From the NCBI GenBank assembly GCA_977017575.1, contig CDRNVI010000014.1:1-64000 (forward strand): DNA of 64,000 nucleotides, written 5' to 3'. The DNA comes from Paramoeba atlantica. Taxonomy: Eukaryota; Discosea. The notes beneath the pieces were generated by a model that was not told the DNA's origin, made no database searches, and worked only from the letters and a program-made list of their open reading frames with translations. Of the stretch, positions 39,701-49,323 are shown one piece after another; position 1 is the first letter of the stretch; every line of letters starts with the position of its first letter. Made by a program: the position numbers and the translations under genes.

Positions 39701-41993
39701 ATCGGTTGGCATTTCGCAGCACCCCGGCCTCATCTAACGCAAAATACTCCACCACGGGACCTAAGCCCGTGACGAGTTGAAAATGCGTAGAGGCGGCATG
39801 GGAAATCAAACCTTTTGAATCGACAGGATCCGATGAATCCGAACTTGAATACGAACCCATTGAGGGATTTGAACCCTCCGGGGCGCCATGAATCGCCGAG
39901 GGCCTCCAGTGCCTCACATGTCCCCCGGGGAGGTGGTGACGGACCAGGTTGGGGTGAACCCGGACTTGGGAGCCGTCCGCGAGATAGGCCATAAAAACCA
40001 CAGCGGCCGTGTTGTTGCTCTCCCCCCCATCATGGGGAGAGGGGAGAGCGTGTAGCCGAGCGGCCACAGGATTTGTGTTGTCCTTCATGGAAGAAAAAGA
40101 AAATAAAGTAAAGGGGTGGGTAGCGTTGGGGTAGCGCAGCAACACGCACGGGGGAGCCGAGAGGGGGGAGAAAAATTCGTTGAGGGCAGCAGAACGCTCC
40201 GAGGTGGTGATAAGGGAGAGGGGAAGGGTATTGGCGGGGTGGTGAGTGCCATAGGGGTACTCATGGGGTGGGGGGAAGGACTCAAAGGAGGTGAGGGGGA
40301 GGTGGAGAAGGAGCCGGGAGGGGGCCGAGCCCGGGGTGAAGGCGTGCGCGGCCGCTTGTAGTCCTCGTCCACCCCAGCCCAGAAGGGTGAGCTCGCGCCC
40401 GGATCGCACTTCTGGGGGGTTAAGACCCACACACCCAAGGAGAGGACTCGTGTTGGAAAGCTCTTCGCACAGACGTAGGTTCCTCAGGGAGTGGGGAGCG
40501 AACACGGGAAGGTTCTGAATCCCGCCGCGGTTCGCACCTCCCTCTTCTGCTTTTTCGCGCACCACGAGGTGCCCGAGCAAATACCGATCATGGTCAATCC
40601 CAAGAGATTGAAACTGGTACAACCGGTGGTTGGCGACCTCCCCCAAGGCGACCAAACCCCCACGTCGGGTAATATAAAGATACGTCGCCAGCGGAATCGT
40701 GTCAAAGTACCGCACATGGAGTGCCGTCACCACACCGCCCGACCCCCCGTCCCCCTCCCCTGCGGGGACCGACGGAGGGTGCGACACCGTCAGCGTGACC
40801 TTGTACAAATCCCCATACTCACTTTGGAGCAAATAAAAGAACCCCTCCCGGGTTCGCATCAACGCCCCGGCACACACCATCACGGTGTGCTCCACCGGGA
40901 GCGTGTGGCGCCGAGGCAACGCGGCATGGAGACTCCGGCCGGTGGTGACCTCCACATACCGCAGGTGGTTGGGGGAACACACCAGCACCCCCCCGGGGCA
41001 CCCCGTGTGGGGGGGACGGTGCCCCGGGGTGGGCGCCACCCGCAGTGGGGTATAGGGCACCGGGAACAGCAAATGGGAGCCCGGCTCCACCCGCGTGACC
41101 TCACGTACCGTGACCACCGCACAGCTGCGGTCGTAGATGTACACCACGAGATGGGGGGGAGAGGTTTTAGACCCCGCGTCCCCGTGGGGGAGAGACGCCC
41201 TCTCCAGCCCCGCGTACACACACTGCTGGGCGTCCGTCTCGTGCTCGAGCGGGACATAGGCCAGTGTGAGTGTACCCGGGGAGCGCGGTAGGCTCTCGAT
41301 CGGGGAACCGAGTGTGAGAGAACGCGCGGATTTCGGGGTTCCCTCGAAATCGGAGGAAAACGCCCCGTGCTCCGTCCCCCGCTCACGGGGGTCATGCTCG
41401 GATGACAGCGTGGAGATTTGGGTGGGGAAAAATAACTTGGTGCCGTCGAGAGCCGCAAGGGACACACAGCCGCCTCGGGCGTCCACCCCGACATACCTCC
41501 CGGGGGTATCTCGACGTAGCCCGGCGGGTCCGAAATTAAGACGGTGCAACAAACGAAGCCCCGCGGAGCGTGCGGAGGGATCCCCGAGACAGGGAGGTCG
41601 AAGCGGGAGAAAGGAAACCCCGACGTGATCCTCCCGTCCCGCACCACTACTGTCGTCGGAATAAGGGATGTGCGACTCGGTGTACTCCCACAAGGCAACG
41701 CACCCCCCGTCCATGAGTACAAGGAGCGCATCCTTGGAATTGTTGTGCGCGAGTGGAACCGGCCGAATCGCCAGAGTGTGACCCCATAAATAAGTAGAGC
41801 CAAGGGAGGAAAAGCGAGGCGACACAGGAGTGGAGGCGTCTTTTTGAGGTGTCGGACTTGCAATTTCGTAAAGAGAAAGGTGAGTACCAGTGACCAGCAC
41901 AAATTCGTGGACTCGAGCGCCTCGAAACATTCCCGCACATGCGGCATGTATCGCGGAAGGAGGATGAAGCGTAAGGGAATATCCGATTGTCAT
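36726..41993 (-). CDS. SF3B3: splicing factor SF3b subunit 3 (SF3B3 / SF3b130 / Rse1)
   Basis: SF3B3 is the large beta-propeller scaffold of the SF3b complex in the U2 snRNP. The 1,755-residue frame matches the family end to end: LTLHPPSAIH at the N-terminus, GVLVCSPNHLRYVEV and YGDLYKVTL in the middle, FLYLGLHNGTVEVREL, LLPQQCRYAAVIETDPHTLN, GKRKMLLKCE, VADAAESVFFVHYTP, TALTVLDYHTVAVADRYGG, ALVYTTLGGAIGTVQPL and AYRSYYLPRKGIVDGDFVEA. These last features separate it from its relatives CPSF1 and DDB1. Human SF3B3 is 1,217 residues; the extra 540 lie in Ser/Pro/Gly-rich insertions. ATG 41993 is the first in frame and fits family N-termini. GC-rich, intronless. It implies a working spliceosome. 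Confidence 0.92.
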   Translation of the reverse strand: MTIGYSLTLHPPSAIHAACAGMFRGARVHEFVLVTGTHLSLYEIASPTPQKDASTPVSPRFSSLGSTYLWGHTLAIRPVPLAHNNSKDALLVLMDGGCVALWEYTESHIPYSDDSSGAGREDHVGVSFLPLRPPCLGDPSARSAGLRLLHRLNFGPAGLRRDTPGRYVGVDARGGCVSLAALDGTKLFFPTQISTLSSEHDPRERGTEHGAFSSDFEGTPKSARSLTLGSPIESLPRSPGTLTLAYVPLEHETDAQQCVYAGLERASLPHGDAGSKTSPPHLVVYIYDRSCAVVTVREVTRVEPGSHLLFPVPYTPLRVAPTPGHRPPHTGCPGGVLVCSPNHLRYVEVTTGRSLHAALPRRHTLPVEHTVMVCAGALMRTREGFFYLLQSEYGDLYKVTLTVSHPPSVPAGEGDGGSGGVVTALHVRYFDTIPLATYLYITRRGGLVALGEVANHRLYQFQSLGIDHDRYLLGHLVVREKAEEGGANRGGIQNLPVFAPHSLRNLRLCEELSNTSPLLGCVGLNPPEVRSGRELTLLGWGGRGLQAAAHAFTPGSAPSRLLLHLPLTSFESFPPPHEYPYGTHHPANTLPLSLITTSERSAALNEFFSPLSAPPCVLLRYPNATHPFTLFSFSSMKDNTNPVAARLHALPSPHDGGESNNTAAVVFMAYLADGSQVRVHPNLVRHHLPGGHVRHWRPSAIHGAPEGSNPSMGSYSSSDSSDPVDSKGLISHAASTHFQLVTGLGPVVEYFALDEAGVLRNANRLELSGSVRGLDVIHSPEMVSAEVTGSSSPSSIGQRKPFSFMAVATDRRELWVVEIPLPRNMRQSSTARGLEVRATLQCAVEIASVVLAWQPVGEVEISESSDAAELATSDSSPTRLFLYLGLHNGTVEVRELGIQPLQESTSSVHLSLAIRHSVTFHAPIVRVVSETGPVRVKKLFWRCTSQTTPIIDSASPSPVGLVHQFFAIALQSESGLRLTGVYLMEKQESLSASATAPPVDGIPKYYGDPTQFHTVLHEPVIESCAWEADPNAHTLRLLTVSRTGALQLRELTTLWETTRLSSPGSFRSSFASSPLHTPLLTPKLPLGATPRQLVLLPQQCRYAAVIETDPHTLNTEERQKYRAGVAQQRVATGESENEMMSNSSSNPSASLALEENREYGVGFRGSARQCVSYLRLVDVHSLGSLTRAGANLSSLPHDLAAQNVEAGNAVALQGLIPDSGSPNFGTDSRRHGTISEIPPVTVDLMELDGDLAAVSLCCFSSGETDYVVVGAASASALFSEPLGVTSSASSAGNGATDSGRDTMPGTLLVFEIVPPALGTGTPASAGPSPSSSSSPTAPTLRLAHKTPLPGIPFTLCEFGPRVGKLLVGVHTTLQLYALGKRKMLLKCERRGFPTRVTRVASLSRRVFVADAAESVFFVHYTPSANLLSVFAEDTLPRAITALTVLDYHTVAVADRYGGLTTLRVPRHVREDVSEESIARGSETAVRVADSALSSSSSSTGVMNKTTTPELAAALLQQSTRTRPQQVEVLTQWYVGDVVTSLSTLSSLGEGGIRGDIPQPGERAGSSTTGLSSGTTPVSGSSGSASVPSLSSPSPALVYTTLGGAIGTVQPLLTDVEATLLTRLENALHTHGQLPRNPFDYTAEGGATGFEPESATTPRLPQYGLGLAGGRRPPRATQLSRGFWEPNPRDYSLGGTDHNAYRSYYLPRKGIVDGDFVEAVWGSLSQPSRREIATLLQSSVGEIENVLRGYRSGFGG

Positions 41994-42526
41994 GGAAAAG
42001 AGTAACGACAATCGAGAAAAAAAAGCTTGTTCACAGGTACTTGAGGATTTATGGTATGTTGTACATACGGAGCTACGGTATACCTGGTGATATTGTAAAT
42101 GTGGTGTTTGAGGTAGCTATTGTGTAACTCCCTCGACGTACATTCATAGTTTACTCCTCCCATATTTTTAACTTACTGATTGCGGTTGTACATACACGTT
42201 TATACGGAATTGTATATTCCCCCTTTCTTTTGCGTTGTTTTATTCGTGTGAATGAGATCGTTAGTTGTGCATTGTAATTTGAAATCACAATAAACGTTTT
42301 TCACAATAATACGTTTTTCTTTTCAAAAAAAGGTACATTCGACTTGAAAAATTAGGAATTCACAGCCCATAAACCAAGTTGCAAAAAGGCGATGAATTCT
42401 TAACTTGAACTTTCCTGTTTCCAACAAATTAAAAGACTTTCAATGTATAAAAGAATAATGCCCATAGATATCTGCTTTCTACACTCGATAGATGTAATTT
42501 ATCTTTTCAAAAAGAACTGACGAATT
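41994..42526. other. AT-rich spacer
   Basis: No gene or clear repeat. A T8 pyrimidine run lies just upstream (minus-strand sense) of the SF3B3 start. Confidence 0.4.
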
Positions 42527-43132
42527 TTATAAGGAAACGAAAAATGGAACATCCGGCCTTCTGGAAAACTTATTTCCCCGCAGAAAAAGTTGAACCAAAC
42601 TTGCTGGCAGCTTGGAAAGATCTCCCACACTGTCAAATTCATTGCCGTTGAGGTACAACGATGTCAAGTTTGGAGGCAACAACGTCAGATCCAGATCTCC
42701 TGAAAACTGATTTCCTCGGAGGTTTAAATACGTCAAACGAGAGGGCAACTCCGTCAAATCTACAGTTCCGAAGAAACTGCAACAAGGAATCACAAAACTG
42801 TTCAATCCGATGGGAAGCTCATTAACAAACAGTCTTCCCGTCATCCCTTTCTGATGCCATATGGAAAACTCTTTTGTAGTATGCGGCATGTGACTCCACG
42901 CAAGTGTTCCAACGTAATTCGTTTCGAGTCGAATGTATCCGACATAGTCACTGGTGCCGCATTCCACACTTTTCCACTCACACGCGGGCGTGTCAATCGT
43001 CCATGAGGAGTCCGGATTGGAGATGTTGGCTAAGAACCGAACGAGATTGTGTTCTTGTGGAAGAACAGATTTACTCACCTTCGAGGGCCGGGCGAGGTCT
43101 TGGAACGTGTCTTTGAAGCTAAGGGAGAACAT
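42527..43132 (-). CDS. LRR protein 5
   Basis: 201 residues, intact. Cap: LPQEHNLVRFLANISNP, SSWTIDTPACEWKSVEC. LRR units: LPIGLNSFVIPCCSFFG, LPSRLTYLNLRGNQFSG, LPPNLTSLYLNGNEFDS, LPASLVQLFLRGNKFS. The N-terminus (MFSLSFKDTFQDLARPSKVSKS) ends with the RPSKV tag also found in LRR protein 6, and the two are the most similar pair in the window, separated by the hAT-like transposon. They therefore look like a tandem duplicate later split by the insertion. No membrane segment; binding partner unknown. Confidence 0.85.
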   Translation of the reverse strand: MFSLSFKDTFQDLARPSKVSKSVLPQEHNLVRFLANISNPDSSWTIDTPACEWKSVECGTSDYVGYIRLETNYVGTLAWSHMPHTTKEFSIWHQKGMTGRLFVNELPIGLNSFVIPCCSFFGTVDLTELPSRLTYLNLRGNQFSGDLDLTLLPPNLTSLYLNGNEFDSVGDLSKLPASLVQLFLRGNKFSRRPDVPFFVSL

Positions 43133-43523
43133 GGAGCAGAAGTAATGCTGTAGTTTTTGTTGAAAAGGAATACTGTACGTTTGTGATACTAAACATGTTC
43201 TTCGGATTCTGCTTTCTTATTGTATGTACACTACTCCCCTTGTCATTAATAATGATCATAATAAACTTGAAGAAGGCTATTTTTTTTGAGATTATTATTA
43301 TCATTATCATTGTTCATGGACTTGAAAGAATTCTTGAAATTTGAAAATTCTATGTCTTTGCGTTTTAAAAAACGAAAACAAAATGTTTTTGGGGGAAAAA
43401 TTGACTCAAAGAAAATTTGAGAAAAAACTGCCTACGTGAATATGAATTGATGTTCTAAGAGTTTTCACATATGGAGAAAAAGTTTCTTTGCATTATCGTT
43501 ATTAATAATAGGGGGAGTATACA
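43133..43523. other. AT-rich spacer next to the hAT-like element
   Basis: Mostly A/T with ATTATTATCATTATCATT-type simple sequence. No gene is seen. It ends at the target duplication of the transposon. Confidence 0.45.
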
Positions 43524-43529
43524 TATTAT
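43524..43529. repeat. target-site duplication, left (TATTAT)
   Basis: TATTAT directly precedes the inverted repeat at 43530 and is repeated exactly at 46672-46677 after the right inverted repeat. Six bases is shorter than the eight usual for hAT elements. Confidence 0.6.
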
Positions 43530-46500
43530 CATACATCTCCTTAGTACGGATAGTACGTACTAAGTACCGTACTATCCGTACTAAGTACGAAAGTCCGTAC
43601 TTCATACATTTTGAAAAATATTTTATGCCAAAGTGGGACCTTGACTACGAATTTCAATTAAAGAAAAGCTCATCTTTTTCATTGGAAAGCAATGTTGGGA
43701 TCGCATTACTTAAACTAATTTATTATTCCGTTACTATAGCATTTTCTTTTCAATTTTTATTCACTTTTCTCCAGCACCATGTCTAGGAAGTCAGGCCGAG
43801 GTGAACAGGATGGAAGCGAGGTAACTCCCGAAAGAACGGTCTCTCGCGCTCATCACGCAACGCCGCCTAGCGTTCTAATGCGAGAGGGGGTGGTTCCCCT
43901 TTTTGCTGTCGTACGTTGCTCGGCAAATTGTCATCACAACCATGATGCAATGCCCGTTGACGGTATGGGGCATGAATGTCATTACAAATGCATGACCCCT
44001 GGCTGCCATTTTGAATCTCATTGCAAGACTCGTAATCATTATCAACAGCATCGTAAGCACTGCGATCTTCGCATTGATAAGGAGAAACTTGACGCTGTTC
44101 AAATGGCTATGTCGTGTGAAAGGGAAGCCGAACTTTACGCCACACGAATAGTACCCAGCATGCATGCTCTCATGAGCACTCTTTCGCAGCAATTTCTTAC
44201 TTTTGTTCGGTCGCTCCTGGAGCAATGGCCTCCAAAGGTTACCATTGAACAGTTTCTAGCCTTTTTCCCCAAAAAGACCGGAAAACTTCACGAATGTGAA
44301 TCTGTTCTCGCCGATGAGCTATGGGAAATTCTCAAGTCGGACATCGATAAGTATACATACTTTGGGGCTGCCGTTGACGCTGGTATCGATCGGATGAAGG
44401 GAGAACATATACTATTATGTGTGGTATATGTCGGCCCTGAGGAATATGTTCTTCCCCCTATGTACTCGCCTCAGTACAAGGCATTTGACGGGAAGCTCAT
44501 GGCTGAAACCCTGGTGAACAGTATGACGATCAATATCGGATGTGAACGACTGAAAAAATTGAAGTTTTTAATGGTTGATGGAAGTGCTGTAAATCATGTA
44601 GCTCGCTTGTATTGCGAGGGACATTTGCGTGACATCTATGAGAGGACAGATTAGATTGGAAATAATGATATTACGAATTTTGAGCAAGGTCTGCGACACT
44701 TTGTTCCTAGTATCGCTTTGCTATCGTGCGTGGGGCACATGATAAATTGTTTTTGCAATACGGCATTCAAGTCTTATGAAGAATCTCCGGCTTTTAAATT
44801 CAAGAAGGCGTTCGCCCAGGCATTCTATTCAGGTGGAAAACCGAGTGCTACAAAAGGTAAATATAAGGGTGTTGCACTTGGAATAAAGTTGGCGAAATGC
44901 GATGAGGCGTATTTGAAAGCTGCTTCAAATTTTCGAACGTACTGCACTAGGTTCGGAGATCGATGCTTGAAAAGATATCGTCCTGGGCTCGAGAACGGTC
45001 TTCTAGAAAGTCTGGAAATATTAAAAACCGTGATACCAGATGAGTCTAAGTATCTCATTGAGAAATTGCTTCTGACCGATTTAACATGGGAAGAAAAGTG
45101 TACTATTTTACATGAGCATAAAGGTGCCGTTCTAGTTGGAATTGATCGATCCTCAAAATCACAAGGTGTAGAAACTCCGCAATTAGGGGGTGTCACACGC
45201 TGGTGTCGTGATAAGTTCACAGCGATGGATTTTATCGCCAACAACATCGATATCATAAAAGCTTTCGTTGAAGCTGAAATGAAAAAACAAAGTCCTACAT
45301 CTAAGTCTATTGTGAACTGTTCAAGGCTTCTAGTTCGTTACGGAGTTGAAAATATTCGCAATTCGTGCTTAACCTTCTTAAAGGAATGCGATATTCTCTT
45401 CGTTGCATTGAACAAATTTTCTGACCTCAATGGGAAACCTACAGCAACGCACGTTGCCGAAACTTTGGAACAGTTATTCGAGGATTCAGAGGAAGGAGTC
45501 GGGCCTGAAGGTTTAAAAGAAGCGCTGAAGCATCATATGGCCCGGCTTTCTAAAAACCATAACATGGAATTTTGGAAAGACATTGTTTGGTTCGATCCAA
45601 TATTCATTTCTGAATTCGGGCGCCCATATAACATGAAGAGTATCAGTGTGCAGCGGGCGATCAACCTTTTTGATCGAGGTTTGGGAGCACTAACAGAGCG
45701 AAACGCCTTATTTTCTATTACTGACACAGAATGGCAAGCGTACGTCACTTGTACTGACTTTGAGTGGGATCCCTCTGTGCACAGTAATGAGTATGATTAC
45801 TGGTGCACTACGGGTGATAGACTTTTCCCATCTATTGCTTTCGCCGCGCGTCATTACGTTTGGACGCCACCTCTCATGACAAAGTGTGACTCATGGCTAT
45901 CGATATTGTCGTATATGTACAGTCCTCGACAATCCAGACTTCCTCCACGTGCGATTGCTGACCGGATTTTTTTGCGTGGAAACCTAAATAAGATTAAAAG
46001 AGTGACTCATAGACCGAAAACGCAATATAAATCATCCGAGGAAGGTGAGTTTGATCTTCTCGAAAGTAGCGATACAGATGAAGGCGAAGACAAAGATTTT
46101 ACAGAGTAACCACCCTCTCATTGGACTAATTTAGGGTGATTTTTCTAACTAAAATTAATGGAATCTTGTAATGTATGATGTTGATTGCATAGCTTTGTAA
46201 AAAAATATATACAGCATTCTATATATTCAATGAAAATAGCTTCTAAAAGTTCTTAGATCACTTTCACTTTTCCTTTCCGTTCTCTTATACATTTTTTGGG
46301 AGGGTGTCGGCGATCACCTATTCGTTAGTTCATAGCAAGTGAGAAAATAGTGATAAATATAGAGTGTCTTTTGATTCAAATTTTTATGCGTTCACCGTAC
46401 GCTTCTTCTATATTCCTTTTAAATTACTTCTATATTTGCTTTTATTTAGTGAGTGTTAGCATGTATGCCCTTCATGACAGAGGTTGCAGCCCTTCATCGT

Positions 46501-46671
46501 CACATGGTACACTACTTCAGTGTGGTTTCTTTATTTGAAATTGTTAGACAAACTGCATGAAGTACGGACTTTCGTACTAAGTACGGATAGTTCGGTACTT
46601 AGTACGTACTAGTACGAAATACGGGGTCCGTACTACGTTTAGTACGAAGTACCGTACTGGGGAGATGTATG
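43530..46671 (+). mobile_element. hAT-like DNA transposon, nearly complete (3,142 bp)
   Basis: The terminal inverted repeats begin CATACATCTCC and end GGAGATGTATG, followed inward by a palindrome-rich subterminal block made of GTACGGA/TCCGTAC and AGTACTTA-type units: about 43541-43610 on the left, 46557-46660 on the right. A six-base TATTAT duplication flanks it. It contains one transposase gene. The subterminal blocks resemble arrays of transposase-binding sites. It lies between two similar LRR genes. Confidence 0.85.
43779..46109 (+). CDS. hAT-like transposase with one in-frame stop
   Basis: 776 codons in a single frame with TAG at codon 292 (44652-44654), between TD and IGNND, otherwise open. 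Parts: an N-terminal Cys/His zinc-finger-like region (CHYKCMTPGCHFESHC...HRKHC); a catalytic region with AAVDAGIDRMKGEHIL (first Asp), LMVDGSAVN (second Asp, like the hAT DNAS/N motif), SCVGHMINCF (like CxxH); a large helical insert; GGVTRWCRDKF (like the hAT TRW motif); and an acidic C-terminus (LLESSDTDEGEDKDFTE). The readable dyads and the CxxH-type motif point to the hAT superfamily. Stop-codon suppression or recent inactivation would both explain the single lesion. Confidence 0.8.
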
Positions 46672-46840
46672 TATTATATTGTAGTCATTAGTATATTGTA
46701 GTCTTATCGAACATTACTACTCGATTTCAAATTAGTCATATTCATAGATCAACACCCCATATGTACATGCCTTCTCCATGCCAAAAAATGTTTATTGGCC
46801 AGGTGCACTTACATTAACACGAAGAGAGGAACAGAAGATT
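46672..46840. other. right flank of the hAT-like element, with duplicated TATTAT
   Basis: The TATTAT duplication (46672-46677) follows the right inverted repeat. The rest is a short AT-rich spacer before LRR protein 6. Confidence 0.5.
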
Positions 46841-47431
46841 TTACATAATTTTATTACGCCGCAAATCTACATTCTTCAAATGAACTGGAAGTCTTGAAAA
46901 ATCCACTGGTCCCTCAAAGCAGTTTCTATTGAGCTCCAAAACAACTAAATTAGGGGGAAGTGACATTAGGTCCAGAGATCCTTTGAATCGATTTCCATTG
47001 AGATTTAAAGTTGTCAAAGCAGGCGGAAGCACTGTCATGTCTAAATTACCGAAAAGATCGCAATTCGGAACACGAAAGATATTTAGAGCAGCAGGGAGTT
47101 CCCTAACAGGCAAGATCCCAGAAATTCCGGATCGACTGATTTCACATGTTTGAATACTCCCTGGCATATAACCCCATGCCAAAGTCCCGTAATACTCCGG
47201 TGCGGCATATCGGCTCATTCCAATTTCGATCGCTATAACATTTTGATTTTTATCACAGGACACTCCCTTCCATTCACACGCTGTTGTATTTGCTGTCCAC
47301 GATTCGTGTGGATTGTGAATGTTTGCAACGAATTGAGCTAGACTGTATTCTTGTGGAAGAAATGTACCTCGCACTTTCGAAGGACGGGACACGCCCGTGT
47401 CTTTACAACGAAGAAAAGACGAAATAAACAT
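46841..47431 (-). CDS. LRR protein 6
   Basis: 196 residues, intact. Tag RPSKVRG, cap LPQEYSLAQFVANIHNP and TTACEWKGVSCDKNQN, then LRR units LPAALNIFRVPNCDLFG, LPPALTTLNLNGNRFKG, LPPNLVVLELNRNCFEG, LPVHLKNVDLRRNKIM. Length, tag and order match LRR protein 5. The N-terminus (MFISSFLRCKDTGV) is not a convincing signal peptide. Confidence 0.85.
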   Translation of the reverse strand: MFISSFLRCKDTGVSRPSKVRGTFLPQEYSLAQFVANIHNPHESWTANTTACEWKGVSCDKNQNVIAIEIGMSRYAAPEYYGTLAWGYMPGSIQTCEISRSGISGILPVRELPAALNIFRVPNCDLFGNLDMTVLPPALTTLNLNGNRFKGSLDLMSLPPNLVVLELNRNCFEGPVDFSRLPVHLKNVDLRRNKIM

Positions 47432-47699
47432 GCGAGAGGAGAAACTGTACTCGTGCTCAAAAAATATTAAACAAAATGAGACCCGATGGGGTAGGTGCGA
47501 CTACACAACTATATACACAACTAAATTATACATACTGACTACTATACTGTATATACAGGGGGTGACGCTTGAGTCGCATGGTGATCGCGTCAAATTGTAC
47601 ATAAAATCATAAATAAAATTGCGGGGGTTGTTTACAACCTCTGCCTCTTTCTTCCTTATGGTGTCCGGGGTAGCATGGATCTAATGGGGTGAGATATAA
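47432..47699. other. spacer
   Basis: AT-rich with alternating ACTA/TATA motifs. No gene is seen. Confidence 0.35.
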
Positions 47700-47910
47700 G
47701 GTGACTGTGACGGCCCAGTTGGTAACCCTGTCTCCCTTAACGTGGATGTGCCATCGTTCGAACCCCATGCGCGTAGTTTTCACCAAAGCTAACGAGCGGG
47801 GTGCGTTCAGAACCCAGGGTGTGCGCCTTGGTGGCGCCAGTAGTTCAGTGAGTAGAACATCTGATTATGGTTCGGAAGACACAGGTTTGATCCCGCTGCA
47901 CGTAGTATTC
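47700..47910 (+). repeat. two tRNA-like segments, SINE-like
   Basis: First unit: GGCCCAGTTGGTAACCC (A box-like) and CGTTCGAACCCC (B box-like). Second unit: GCCAGTAGTTCAGTGAG (A box-like), a possible 5-bp anticodon stem around TTATGGT (anticodon ATG), and GGTTTGATCCC (B box-like). Acceptor stems do not pair in either, so neither looks like a working tRNA. Tandem pol III promoters of this kind are typical of tRNA-derived SINEs. Confidence 0.45.
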
Positions 47911-48984
47911 ACAAGACGGGTTATCTCGATGAGCTTACTCTGTACCTAGCTTAGTTCTGTACCTTGTTGATTATGATAACTAAAAATAAAACTTAATAAT
48001 AATAAAAACCACACCCGACCTCAGTTCCGTCATACCCGGAATTGTCCTCCCACCGTCACTCAGACCTCGGGGACCATCCTAGCTCCTCTACGATCTCCAA
48101 GCGGCAGACAAAACCTGTTGTCCCACCATCTCCGTCACGATTAGCTTCCGTGGGTCACGTGGCTGGCGTTGTCGGCACAGCAGTACGGAATGGACTGTTT
48201 CGTTCAGGTGAAAAATATCAAGGATCACAACCCACGGAGCACGGAGCACGTGCACAGGAACTGCTTGAGCAAGCTGTGTTGCGTCTTGCATCTCAAGTGT
48301 CGGAACTACGTAGCTAGCTCGGTTGCAATTCGGAGTAGGTGAGCAATCGAATCAGAAGGTTTTAATACCCCCGTTACACGCATCACAGAACGCTAATCCT
48401 CACGCATTGTAGCTTTCATTAGCATTGTAGCTCCGGTTCTGAGCTCGGAAAAAGATTTCAAATTCCTTCAACAGTGGATTACAAGAGGTCCCTAATACAG
48501 TCTTCTATCACCATGTCATCCAAGGTTCCCAACTACAAAACTTGATGCGGCCAGACATTTTACAGCCTATGCAAAGAAAAATGTTAGCGGAGTCATGTAA
48601 GTAGCAAAAATATGATGCTTAATCATTCGCATAGATAATACTGAAGTAAATTTTTATTTAAAAAAGTCCAAAAATTGAGTTTTTTTTCTTTACGTAGATA
48701 ATACGTTTATATATATAATACTGAAATTTGTTCGAAACTAACATAAAAAAATCAAGTTGTTTTTGGAAAAGGGAAAAAAGTCCCTTTTTACCGAGAATCT
48801 TCCTCAGAAAGTGCGAAACGAATTGAGAATCCCAATGAATAATATTTATACATAGGATAGACGTATGCATAGGATATACATAAGATAGATGTATACATAG
48901 GATAGATGTATGCCGCCGTACATCTAAGAGTATTGGGACTCCTTTGTTTTTTGGGTCCGAGAAACATTCGCACGCGGGGGAACA
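47911..48984. other. spacer with an unassigned 91-codon frame
   Basis: A plus-strand frame at 48042-48317 (ATG start, ending AQELLEQAVLRLASQVSELR) has an amphipathic helix but no recognisable family. The rest is AT-rich with TAGGATAGA-type repeats at 48850-48905. Confidence 0.3.
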
Positions 48985-49105
48985 GATGCTACAGCGAATG
49001 CGGCTCACGTGCAACGCGGTCCACGTGCAGTGGACTGGCGCAACTTTATGTTGCTATTTCTCGCGTTCCTTGTTTAGATGACATTCGTCTTCTTTCTTCG
49101 TTGGG
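48985..49105 (+). pseudogene. Pif1-like helicase C-terminal fragment
   Basis: AQLYVAISRVPCLDDIRLL matches the conserved motif VI region of Pif1/RecD-type helicases (YVALSRVRSLDGL), the part that ends Pif1 and Helitron helicase domains. Only about 40 residues are recognisable. It may come from a Helitron or from a host Pif1 gene copy. Confidence 0.45.
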
Positions 49106-49323
49106 AACGCGCGGCCCCGGTACCCGCCTTACTCGCTGTTACTGGCGACCAAAGTCTCCTGCCATGAGACAGGGTGAAAAACTGACAGATTTGTCTTATC
49201 GCTTTGCGTAAAGGCGTCTTTCAAGCGTACACATGGTAGTTAGAACTTACAGGGGGAAACACGCTAGATACCGGTCACAAGCCCGGCGTCTCATAATTTA
49301 TGAAAAGTGTAAGTGACTCTTCT
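49106..49323. other. spacer, no gene recognised
   Basis: Mixed composition between the Pif1 fragment and the next element's terminal-type sequence. Nothing further is seen. Confidence 0.3.

Noticed and set aside
40491-41291. Plus-strand frame of 266 codons across SF3B3
   Set aside because: Opposite strand of a conserved gene, no recognisable domain, composition typical of an antisense shadow.
36726-41993. First reading of the 1,755-residue protein as CPSF1 or DDB1
   Set aside because: The C-terminal half matches SF3B3 specifically (VADAAESVFFVHYTP, LDYHTVAVADRYGG, AYRSYYLPRKGIVDGDF), which CPSF1 and DDB1 do not share in that form.
47820-47905. A tRNA gene with anticodon ATG
   Set aside because: The anticodon stem can be drawn, but the T stem and acceptor stem do not pair, so only a tRNA-like repeat is claimed.
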